Shown piece after piece: positions 52,266-59,028 of a stretch of 59,028 nt of DNA. Position 1 is the stretch's first letter; each line of letters starts with the position of its first letter. The notes beneath the pieces are model-generated. The model ran no database searches and had not been told where the DNA came from. It worked only from the letters and a program-made list of their open reading frames with translations. A program made the position numbers and the translations under genes. The DNA is from Bacteroidaceae bacterium (GTDB lineage Bacteria; Bacteroidota; Bacteroidia; Bacteroidales; Bacteroidaceae). The DNA is taken from assembly GCA_017622815.1 (NCBI GenBank), contig JAGAQH010000019.1:1-59028 (forward strand), written 5' to 3'.

Positions 52266-53495
52266 CTAAGGTAGTGTTATCGTGAATACGCTTCCGTGCT
52301 GAGGTTGTGACTTTACGGATATGCGTCCGCCATGACGCTGGATTATCTGCTTGCAGAGGCTCAGGCCTATGCCGGACCCTTGTGGCTTGGTAGTAAAGAA
52401 CGGTATAAAGATGCTGTTAATCACTTCGGGCAGGATGCCCTGTCCGTAATCGCGGACGGAAATCTCTATGTGGCCGTTGGCATTGCGAGCCACGTTGATG
52501 TCTATAGGACCGGGACCCGCCTCGGAAGCATTGTTGACAAGATTCACCAGAACCTGCATCAGCAGGCGGGGGTCGGCATTGACTTCCAGAGTGGAGGGTG
52601 TGGCATTGCACCTCAGGCGCTGGCCGTAGAACTCCATCAGGTCGTTGAAATATTCCTGCACGGGTATTGCTTCGCATTGAGGCTGGGGTATGCGTGTCAG
52701 CTTGCGGTAGTTGTTGACAAAGTCCAGCAACCCCTTGCTGCGCCGGTGTATTACGCTCAGTGCCTGTTCTGCCTCGGTGGCAGTGTTGGAGGAATGGGAA
52801 TCCTTGGGTTCTGAAAGGCCGATGATGGGAGTGAGCGAGTTCATAATCTCGTGTGTCAGCACGCTTACCAACTTTTGCCATGCCTCTATCTCCGTTTCTT
52901 CAATCACTTCGTGTATGTCCCTGAGGCTGACAATGCGGTAGGTCTGTCTGTCCAGTACAAACTTGCGCGAGCATACCAGCATCTCGTACACCGTATTGTG
53001 ATGGGTGTGCGTCACCTTATGTGCCGAGTGTGTGGCTATCCATTCCTGTGGCATGTCGCGCATGGACCCCAACATCAGTATGGAGGCACGGTTCTGCCAT
53101 GTTATTTCGCCATCTTCCTTGCACACGAGTACACCAGTGTCCACTTCGTCAAGGACCTGCTCGTAGTAGTGCTGGCGTATGGCTTCGCTTTGCAGACGTT
53201 GCCTGAACATGTCGAACGTGAGGTTCAGTTCCCTGACAATGGCACGCCCAAAGCTGCCCTTGGACGAAGAAACCCTGTCCGATGTGTCGCCCATGCGTAT
53301 CAGTTCTATAGTGCCAAGCATGGTGGATAATAGATGCTTTTGCATGGAGACGATATATATAATAAGGAATACCTGCACCAGCAGGCATCCGAAGGCGCTG
53401 AAGTAGAAATCGTGCAGCAGACACGCTACCAAGGCATAGGCGCTGAGCGTGAGCAGGACGGTTGTGCACAGAACCTTTAGAGTGAATCTTGTCAT
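52266..53495 (-). CDS. Sensor histidine kinase, NtrB-like class
   Basis: 409 residues. The start at 53495 overlaps the regulator stop by 4 bases (ATGA). Two membrane helices (residues 6-27 and 32-50) leave almost no periplasmic part, so the signal may be sensed within the membrane or cytoplasm. A PAS-like domain follows (YYEQVLDEVDTGVLVCKEDGEITWQN, about 108-190). The phosphorylated His215 lies in SVLTHEIMNSLTPI. N-box NLVNNASEAG, then GQGI and FTTKPQGSGIGLSLCKQII complete the ATPase domain. It partners the sigma-54 regulator upstream of it in the operon. Confidence 0.94.
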   Translation of the reverse strand: MTRFTLKVLCTTVLLTLSAYALVACLLHDFYFSAFGCLLVQVFLIIYIVSMQKHLLSTMLGTIELIRMGDTSDRVSSSKGSFGRAIVRELNLTFDMFRQRLQSEAIRQHYYEQVLDEVDTGVLVCKEDGEITWQNRASILMLGSMRDMPQEWIATHSAHKVTHTHHNTVYEMLVCSRKFVLDRQTYRIVSLRDIHEVIEETEIEAWQKLVSVLTHEIMNSLTPIIGLSEPKDSHSSNTATEAEQALSVIHRRSKGLLDFVNNYRKLTRIPQPQCEAIPVQEYFNDLMEFYGQRLRCNATPSTLEVNADPRLLMQVLVNLVNNASEAGPGPIDINVARNANGHIEISVRDYGQGILPEVINSIFIPFFTTKPQGSGIGLSLCKQIIQRHGGRISVKSQPQHGSVFTITLP

Positions 53496-54853
53496 AGACC
53501 GTACTTCTCCATCTTTCGGTACAACATGAATCGGGTAATGCCCAGCAGTTTGGACGCACGGCTCACATTGCCTTCGCAACGCGCCAGTGCCCGCTCTATT
53601 GAGATGCGCTCCACGGTTTCCAGATCGAGCGTGTCTTCCGGATTGGCAGATGGAAGCCTGTTGAAACTATCAGCAGGCAGATCGTTTGTCCCAATTACTG
53701 ATTTCTTGCACAGGATAACGCCACGCTCTATCAGATGTTGCAGTTCGCGCACATTGCCCGGCCAACTGTATTCCTTCAGTCGTTTGAGCAGTTCGGCAGA
53801 AAGCCCGGTGATGTTCTTGGAATACTTGCGGGCATAGATGTTGGTAAAGTGCTTTGCCAGCAGGGGAATGTCCGTAATGCGTTTGCACAATGGCGGAACA
53901 CGCAGTTCTATGGTATTGATGCGATAGAGCAGATCCTGGCGGAAGGCCCCCTCTGCCACTGCCCTGTGTATGTCAATATTGGTGGCGCAGATAAGGCGGA
54001 CATCAATGGGGACGACCTTTGTGGAACCAAGACGCGAGCATTGGCGCTTTTCTATGCATGTCAGCAACTTTGCCTGAATCTCTGTCCTTAGATTTCCTAT
54101 CTCGTCCAGAAACAGGGTGCCGCCATTGGCACTCTCCATGCGTCCTGCCTTGGCACTAAGGGCACCGGTGAAGGCACCACGCTCATATCCGAACAGTTCG
54201 CCTTCAAACAATGTCTCTGGCACAGCTCCCAGATCAATGCCTACAAAGGGCTTGCCGTTGCGCAAGGAATGCCTGTAGATGTATTGTGCAAGTACGTCCT
54301 TGCCGGTGCCGTTCTCGCCCAGAATGAGTATGTTGGCATCCGTCTTGGCCACTTCCCTGGCAAGGGAGAGCAGTTGTTGCATGGATTCGCTTTCTCCGAT
54401 TATCTCCGGGGCAGCATGCGAGGTGCCTGAGGATTGCGCTCTTGACGGAGATTCCTCGCATCCCGATCCCTTTAACCGCATGGCAGAAGAGAGCATTGCC
54501 ATCAGTTGGCTCCTCTCCCAAGGCTTGGGCAGGAAGTCTGTGGCACCTGCCTTAATGGCGCGTACCACTTTGGGCGTATCGCTATAGGCAGTCATCATGA
54601 TAACAGCCAGGGTCTTGTCTATCTTCAGCATATCCCTGAGCAACTGGAACCCCTCTTCACCGCTCACTGCATCGCGGGTGAAGTTCATGTCCATCAGTAC
54701 CACATCGGGGCTATACTTCTTGCATAGCATCAGGGCACGCTCGGGTGTATAGGCAACTCTCACCCATTCGCAACGTGGCGCCAACTGGTTGTTGATGGTG
54801 AAAAGCACATCGGCATTGTCGTCGACAACAAGGATTTTTCCAAACTTCTCCAT
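53492..54853 (-). CDS. Sigma-54-dependent response regulator, NtrC family
   Basis: 453 residues. Receiver domain with D11, D12 and phospho-acceptor D55 (VVLMDMNF); AAA+ domain with Walker [11 protein letters not shown], an intact GAFTGA loop ([13 protein letters not shown]) that contacts sigma-54, and Walker [12 protein letters not shown]; a C-terminal Fis-type HTH ([33 protein letters not shown]). It should activate the promoter at 52050-52067 by binding GTGCG-N4-CGCAC sites. One such site, as core of a 42-bp palindrome, lies 106-119 bp before its own start, suggesting autoregulation. rpoN is not in the window. Confidence 0.95.
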   Translation of the reverse strand: MEKFGKILVVDDNADVLFTINNQLAPRCEWVRVAYTPERALMLCKKYSPDVVLMDMNFTRDAVSGEEGFQLLRDMLKIDKTLAVIMMTAYSDTPKVVRAIKAGATDFLPKPWERSQLMAMLSSAMRLKGSGCEESPSRAQSSGTSHAAPEIIGESESMQQLLSLAREVAKTDANILILGENGTGKDVLAQYIYRHSLRNGKPFVGIDLGAVPETLFEGELFGYERGAFTGALSAKAGRMESANGGTLFLDEIGNLRTEIQAKLLTCIEKRQCSRLGSTKVVPIDVRLICATNIDIHRAVAEGAFRQDLLYRINTIELRVPPLCKRITDIPLLAKHFTNIYARKYSKNITGLSAELLKRLKEYSWPGNVRELQHLIERGVILCKKSVIGTNDLPADSFNRLPSANPEDTLDLETVERISIERALARCEGNVSRASKLLGITRFMLYRKMEKYGL

Positions 54854-54944
54854 TCTATGTCAAAAGCAGATTACATTGTCATATGCACGCAAAATTATAC
54901 ATAATAAACGACTCTGCACAGGACAATGCTCTAAAAGAACCCTG

Positions 54945-54986
54945 TTAAGAGTAAAAGTGTGCGGTACCGCACACTTTTACTCTTAA
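54945..54986. promoter_or_regulatory. 42-bp perfect palindrome with GTGCG-N4-CGCAC core
   Basis: The sequence from TTAAGAGTAAAAGTGTGCGGT to its exact inverse has no mismatches and no loop. The centre GTGCGGTACCGCAC (54959-54972) matches the enhancer consensus. It lies upstream of the response regulator gene and downstream of the ABC fragment. It may be an autoregulatory site; a two-way terminator is the alternative, though no T-run follows. A TAATTTTG-type box at 54890-54897 lies between it and the gene. Confidence 0.65.
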
Positions 54987-55012
54987 GCCCCATTAAATTT
55001 GGCGTATAGGTC

Positions 55013-55177
55013 TTAAATTTCCATCGTGTCCATGACCCTTCCGTCGAACAAATTGACAATGCGGTCGGCATAGGAGGCATCACGGGCAGAGTGTGTCACC
55101 ATCACTATGGTCGTGCCTTCTTTGTGTAGTTCTCGCAGAAGCATCATCACTTCCTGACCGTTTTTGGAATCCAGATT
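55013..55177 (-). pseudogene. C-terminal remnant of a MacB-type ATPase gene
   Basis: From NLDSKNG onward the frame encodes [43 protein letters not shown], nearly identical to the end of the intact ATPase at 48903. Everything before the Walker B region is missing: there is no P-loop and no start. The break falls exactly at a GTGCG-N4-CGCAC pair, as if a deletion had joined an enhancer region to the interior of the gene. Confidence 0.88.
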
Positions 55178-55210
55178 GCGCTGGCGCACATCTGCCGTGC
55201 GCCAGCGCAC
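55176..55210. promoter_or_regulatory. Second GTGCG-N4-CGCAC pair with 21-bp spacing
   Basis: TTGCGCTGGCGCAC (55176-55189, one mismatch) and GTGCGCCAGCGCAC (55197-55210) are 21 bp centre to centre, exactly as at 52122-52156. No sigma-54 promoter remains beside them. Region 55211-55282 shows nothing else I can name. Confidence 0.7.
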
Positions 55211-55282
55211 AATCGCATCCTTCTGTTTAATACATTAACTTGCGTAAGTGTGGTTTCAATATTGTGTAACCTTCCTAAAAAA

Positions 55283-55355
55283 GTAAAGGCCATTACTTTG
55301 CAAAGTTAAGACCTTTACATTACGAAGCAAAGGCCTTTACATTGCGAAGCAAGTA
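55283..55355. repeat. 22-bp tandem repeats
   Basis: CCTTTACATT(A/G)CGAAGCAA occurs at 55312 and 55334, preceded by related AAAGGCCATTACTTTGCAAAG (from 55285). The array lies downstream of the receptor gene. Between 55355 and 55415 nothing further is seen. Confidence 0.75.
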
Positions 55356-55415
55356 CTACTGCCTTTGGGAGTGTGTGTTTCTTGCATGATAGATGTGCGT
55401 TTCTTTACGGGATAA

Positions 55416-58100
55416 TTATTTTTTCTTCGTAGCAAAACGATACTTCACGCTCAGCATAGCATACCTGCCGAGAGTATTATTGTACGTATTGGTGAGAGAG
55501 GTGGCATCGTACATGCGAGTGAAGCCGGTGTTCTCATTCAGCAAATCATGGGCAGATATTTCGACAAGTAGATTCTGTCCTTTCAAAAAGTATCGTTCAA
55601 TAGAGAAGTCCATCATAAGCCAGTCCATGCGCTTGCGGTCAGCATGGTATGCCGCATAGTTCTGGTAGTTTATTACAGCATCGAAGTTGAGCGACCAAGG
55701 CAGTTGCCATGTCAGACGTCCTTGGATGTGGTGTTGCCACAGTTCTTTATTATTGCCAGCGATGTAAGTGCTACGGTTGTTCTCAAGAGTAAGTTCGTAG
55801 GCGATGGATGCATCAATATTACTAAACTTCGCACGAGGCTTTACTTTTGCCGAGTAAGCATGGAGATAGTTGCTGTTGAGCATGGGCTGTTCATCTTTAT
55901 GTCCTACCACGGCATAACTGTTGGTGTGGTGTATGTGTGCATTGGCAGATACATCCAGCCAAAAACGTTGTGAACGGTCGAGTGGAGTGGTAAAGTTGGC
56001 TCCCAGACTGCCATACCAGTTGCCTGAGACGTTGATGGGTGTAGAGGTTACCTCGCCACTGACACGGTCATAGGTCATGAGGTTTGTGAAATCATTCTCA
56101 ATAAAGGCTACGTTGAGGTTGGCACTCAGTAGCCGTGTCACTTTGCTGCTATCTGCACGGTAACTGATGAGATCTTTGTTGTATGAACTTCGCAGATTGT
56201 ATTTGGTACTTTTCTTCAAAGCCTCGTTGCCATAAATGATATATTGGGGGTCGGCCATATCAGGATAGGTTACGAGCGATAGAATGTCGGGTAGTGTGTG
56301 CGAAATGTCTCCATAGAATCGCAGAGTACCCAGTTTGTCTGTGCTGAATCTAAACTGTGATTTAAGATCCACATATATATAGTCGCGCTCTGGAGTGAGT
56401 GTTGGCAATGTTCCCTTGGTATAGTATAACCGTTCCTTGGCGAAACAGATAGTGGGCCAAAGTTCCATATAGAATATCTCTTTGCCAAGATCTATGGCTG
56501 GTGTTATGGAGTGAGTATTACTTGTAGACTCCCAATGTCGGGTGGTCTCGTCCTCCATTGCTACAGAGCGCCACGAGGCATCGGTAGGCAACGTGCCAAA
56601 GAGTTCGTGCGATGTGGTAGGGTCGTTGTAGACACCACCCAGATTGTTTAGCAAATATCCATGTTCGTCATGTTCTTCATGCTGGTATTTGTAGTCGTAT
56701 ACCAAAGACGTACAGAAATAATTAAATCCCTTGACATCATAATACTTCATAATCCTTGCCTTTACATCTTGCTTGGAATTGTTGCTCTGCATATCCTTGT
56801 AGCGGTTAATCAAGGTGGAGTTTGTATGTTCTGTATTGAAATACTTGTAGTATGTCTGGTTGTGTTCTGCCCCACTATCGTATCCTATGTGCATATTATG
56901 AAAGAGGGAGATGTATATGTCCTTATCAGCAATAGCATGAGTTATTTTCAGATTATGGTCATACTTTGCAGCATCGCCCCGATTCAGTACAGACTTGCGT
57001 TGAAGGTCTATGACTGAAGGCTGATAAGGCGGAGCTATGGAGAGGTATAGCAAGGTGTCGGCAAGGTGTTCGCCATACTCAGGACGTTCGTTCCAATTAG
57101 CTGTAAGAGAAGACAGATTCTCGGTGTGCTGATGAATGTCTAAATTTCCTTGGTAACTCAAGGACGTGGCATCGGCTATTTTCCAGTCGAGTCTCATCAT
57201 TGCGGCAATACGGTCGGTGTCGCTATTCTTTTGTACATCAGAGGCAGAGTACATGCTTCCGTCAGACAGATATAGTTCGCGCTCTGTCTGAGTGTTATTG
57301 TCATGCTGTTCCTTATTGTAATCCACGCTACCCTCTATCTTGAAGTATCCCTTCTGTTTCTGTCGAAGCTTGTTTTTCCAGTAAAATGTGGCACCAGGTG
57401 TGTAATAGCGGTTATCTCCTGCCACTGCATCTCCCGGGCATTGACGTCCGTCGCCACTATACCATATCTGTTCATTGATATTATTGGCATTGCCAAATAA
57501 CGATATTCGGTACTGGTCGGTAAAGGTGTTGGCAAATCCGCGACCCATGAAACGCTTGTCACTGCCGCCACCGGCAGCAATCTCGCCAGTCCATGTGCCC
57601 ATGTATTTACGACGTACTGTGACATCAGCCACCAATTCACGGAAACCGTCGTCCTTTCCATGCATCATGCTGAAATCGCTCTGCCGTTCATATACTTTCA
57701 CATCTTTCATAATATATGATGGCAGGGTCTGCAAGGCCAGCATAGGGTCTTTGCGCGAGAAGTCAACTCCGTTGATAAGAATGCTATTCACTTCACGTCC
57801 ATTGTGATAGAGTACTCCATCCCTGAAACTCATGCCAGGCAAACGCTCAAAGGCATCGCGTAACAATGCCCCTTCCTTTATGGTTAGCGCATCCAGGTCG
57901 TAGATGGTGGTGTCGTTCTTGGTAACAAGCAGTAGTCTTGTGGCACGGACAGTTACTTCCGAAAGTGTATCTACGTTAATACTGTCTGTAGATGAGGTAT
58001 TTACGGGAGTGCCCTCAGTCATTGGTAGATTGTTTGCATAGACAGATTGAAATATGGATGTAAATAGGCATCCTAATATCAGATAATATCTATTTTTCAT
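55416..58100 (-). CDS. Outer-membrane beta-barrel receptor, TonB-dependent receptor-like
   Basis: 894 residues with signal peptide MKNRYYLILGCLFTSIFQSVYA. A plug domain (residues about 45-150: LSEVTVRATRLLLVTKNDTTIYDLDALTIKEGALLRDAFERLPGMSF..VNSILINGVDFSRKDP) is followed by a long beta-barrel of the OMP_b-brl_3 type, ending GRYAMLSVKYRFATKKK. It lacks the N-terminal carboxypeptidase-like domain that most Bacteroidetes relatives have. No SusD partner is adjacent, so it is unlikely to be a glycan SusC. Ligand unknown. It lies upstream of the sigma-54 cluster on the same strand. Confidence 0.92.
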   Translation of the reverse strand: MKNRYYLILGCLFTSIFQSVYANNLPMTEGTPVNTSSTDSINVDTLSEVTVRATRLLLVTKNDTTIYDLDALTIKEGALLRDAFERLPGMSFRDGVLYHNGREVNSILINGVDFSRKDPMLALQTLPSYIMKDVKVYERQSDFSMMHGKDDGFRELVADVTVRRKYMGTWTGEIAAGGGSDKRFMGRGFANTFTDQYRISLFGNANNINEQIWYSGDGRQCPGDAVAGDNRYYTPGATFYWKNKLRQKQKGYFKIEGSVDYNKEQHDNNTQTERELYLSDGSMYSASDVQKNSDTDRIAAMMRLDWKIADATSLSYQGNLDIHQHTENLSSLTANWNERPEYGEHLADTLLYLSIAPPYQPSVIDLQRKSVLNRGDAAKYDHNLKITHAIADKDIYISLFHNMHIGYDSGAEHNQTYYKYFNTEHTNSTLINRYKDMQSNNSKQDVKARIMKYYDVKGFNYFCTSLVYDYKYQHEEHDEHGYLLNNLGGVYNDPTTSHELFGTLPTDASWRSVAMEDETTRHWESTSNTHSITPAIDLGKEIFYMELWPTICFAKERLYYTKGTLPTLTPERDYIYVDLKSQFRFSTDKLGTLRFYGDISHTLPDILSLVTYPDMADPQYIIYGNEALKKSTKYNLRSSYNKDLISYRADSSKVTRLLSANLNVAFIENDFTNLMTYDRVSGEVTSTPINVSGNWYGSLGANFTTPLDRSQRFWLDVSANAHIHHTNSYAVVGHKDEQPMLNSNYLHAYSAKVKPRAKFSNIDASIAYELTLENNRSTYIAGNNKELWQHHIQGRLTWQLPWSLNFDAVINYQNYAAYHADRKRMDWLMMDFSIERYFLKGQNLLVEISAHDLLNENTGFTRMYDATSLTNTYNNTLGRYAMLSVKYRFATKKK

Positions 58101-58118
58101 AATAATTCTGCTGTAAAA

Positions 58119-58328
58119 TTATAAATCTCTATTTAACCTCTGTTTCTCTGTTAATGCTAGAAATATGCAGAAAAATAGTTGATAAAAATCCAGTGGAGAT
58201 ATTAAACCATCTTTATTAATATCCAACATTATACGATATAACTTTTTTATTTGTGTGGGTGTTGAAGTATTGTTTATGAGCGATTCCAATATATGGCTGT
58301 TGATTTTCTCAATGTAAAAGTATGACAT
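58119..58328 (-). CDS. Possible 69-residue protein with one EF-hand-like loop
   Basis: The frame MSYFYIEKINSHILESLINN continues to LYRIMLDINKDGLISPLDFYQLF. DINKDGLISPLD fits the EF-hand/dockerin calcium loop (D-x-N-x-D-G-x-I-x-x-x-D), followed by a hydrophobic segment. It lies 18 bp before the receptor gene on the same strand and in AT-rich DNA. No strong start signal is seen, so it may be spurious or a decayed fragment. Confidence 0.4.
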   Translation of the reverse strand: MSYFYIEKINSHILESLINNTSTPTQIKKLYRIMLDINKDGLISPLDFYQLFFCIFLALTEKQRLNRDL

Positions 58329-58355
58329 ATAATTGGATTTAATCCCATTATTTCA

Positions 58356-58442
58356 TTACACTTTTTACACTGCCACAAAATACAGGAGGGGGTATTTGCT
58401 TTTATTTCAGTATATTATCTTTTGCTTTACACTTTTTACACT
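58356..58442. repeat. Paired 16-bp direct repeats
   Basis: TTACACTTTTTACACT is found at 58356-58371 and 58427-58442. Both lie in the AT-rich gap between the LuxR-type gene and the small frame at 58119; binding sites are possible. Confidence 0.6.
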
Positions 58443-58475
58443 CAAGGTATATTGATTATTAGGTATATAAAAATA

Positions 58476-58516
58476 ACCCTATCTCCCAATTTATAATTAA
58501 AATTGAAAGATAGGGT
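58476..58516 (-). terminator. Terminator of the LuxR-type gene
   Basis: ACCCTATCT pairs with AGATAGGGT, with AATT/AATT inside. On the reverse strand the stem is followed by TATTTTTATA, 28 bp after the gene's stop. Confidence 0.8.
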
Positions 58517-58543
58517 GTGATTGTTTAGCTGTGTTCGTGTTGG

Positions 58544-59028
58544 CTACTTCAAGGACATGAGGTGAGAATCAAGTGTCTTGGCCCCTTGTGTTCCAAACAA
58601 TTTTTGATTGACTGACGATTTAAGATTGGTGATTCGTTGCGAACTAAGTCCTAAGAGCAGTGATATTTCCGATGGAATGAATCGAAAACGAATCAAGATA
58701 CTTATGACAATTTCTGTATGAGATAGTCCTTTGGAGGCATCTGTAATATTAGCATAGAATTTTGGGAATGCATTTTGAGCTGTGACAAGAAGACAATTTA
58801 ATTCATTAGGTGTTGCTTTTTGAGCATGCGAAGAAAGAGAATGCAGATGCTTTGCAATATCGCATGCGAATATTGCACGTTCGTCACTCCATTGCTCAAC
58901 ATTCTGCACATTGCCCTGATACATGCTTAGTGCTGTTTGCAGACTTTGTATTTCTAACTCTTTTTCCTTTAAGAATCTCTCAGAATCCGTTTTTACCAAT
59001 TGCAATTCTTCTGCAGATTTCTCTATCT
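58544..59028 (-). CDS. C-terminal part of a LuxR-type regulator (runs off the window)
   Basis: The frame is open to the window end, so the gene's start lies beyond 59028. The visible part has a coiled-coil region (ERFLKEKELEIQSLQTALSMYQ), a helical linker and a C-terminal HTH (LSHTEIVISILIRFRFIPSEISLLLGLSSQRITNLKSSVNQKLFG). This is the layout of the end of Bacteroidetes TPR-transmembrane-HTH regulators. It may regulate the outer-membrane receptor that follows, from which it is separated by a terminator. Confidence 0.8.
   Translation of the reverse strand, partial: IEKSAEELQLVKTDSERFLKEKELEIQSLQTALSMYQGNVQNVEQWSDERAIFACDIAKHLHSLSSHAQKATPNELNCLLVTAQNAFPKFYANITDASKGLSHTEIVISILIRFRFIPSEISLLLGLSSQRITNLKSSVNQKLFGTQGAKTLDSHLMSLK

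Noticed and set aside
55240-55275. Sigma-54 promoter on the forward strand near TGGTTTCAATATTGT
   Set aside because: The -12 GC is GT here and the -24 element is poor; there is no gene in that direction.
55416-58100. SusC-type glycan receptor
   Set aside because: No SusD gene follows, the N-terminal carboxypeptidase-like domain is missing and the barrel is of another class.

Overview
This window comes from a member of the Bacteroidales, most likely Prevotella in the broad sense. The evidence is a 286-residue primary sigma factor of the Bacteroidetes type, promoters of the TTG / TAnnTTTG form rather than -35/-10 boxes, absence of strong Shine-Dalgarno sites, and families largely confined to Bacteroidetes (DUF3316, DUF3098, DUF4290, DUF2723, OMP beta-barrel TonB-type receptors). 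The genus assignment is inference; no rRNA is present.

Layout. 1-3500: a large secreted multi-module protein and a 57-residue peptide ending at a hairpin. 3500-7950: a repeat-rich accessory region with an AAA/PD-(D/E)XK gene, a promoter-terminator unit that looks like a small RNA, and a GxxExxY nuclease-like gene inside a repeat array. 7978-11286: ispF, a twin-BRCT protein with a clamp-binding peptide, a SecB-like protein, a PHP hydrolase and ComF. 11287-22408: topoisomerase IV subunit A, envelope proteins, an S41 peptidase whose start lies in repeat DNA, a membrane-anchored wHTH regulator and a DUF2723 protein. 22589-28887: tRNA-Leu, HU, a four-gene DUF1846 / DUF4250 / His-rich CobW / small membrane protein operon, a secreted hydrolase and a Zn peptidase. 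29053-36233: a tightly packed reverse-strand housekeeping operon yicC-gmk-tsaB-DUF4290-murA-rimM-dxr-rseP. 36306-47163: nadD, MORN protein, GH109-like protein, rpoD, glyS, an FKBP lipoprotein, asd, a Kef-type antiporter, a LolD-like ATPase and CvfB. 47190-48611: an AAA/DUF234 gene behind 53-bp repeats. 48903-55210: a sigma-54 two-component system with a MacB-like ABC exporter. 55416-59028: an outer-membrane receptor and the end of a LuxR-type regulator.

The clearest candidate for an undescribed system is at 48903-55210. An NtrC-type response regulator and its kinase lie next to an ABC exporter preceded by a near-perfect sigma-54 promoter (52050-52067). About 90 and 110 bp upstream of the expected start are two copies of GTGCG-N4-CGCAC, 21 bp centre to centre. 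The same pair with the same 21-bp spacing recurs at 55176-55210 at the broken end of a second exporter ATPase gene, and one copy forms the core of a 42-bp perfect palindrome upstream of the regulator. I read this as the regulator's binding code; that is inference but readily testable.

Other structure not explained by genes: a dispersed promoter-carrying repeat in two copies upstream of both HU and the DUF1846 operon; a 20-bp perfect palindrome repeated five times, partly in nested inverted repeats; 9-bp minisatellites found both between genes and in frame inside the CobW gene; and ~200-bp repeat units surrounding the GxxExxY gene. No CRISPR array, rRNA operon, transposase or integrase was seen.
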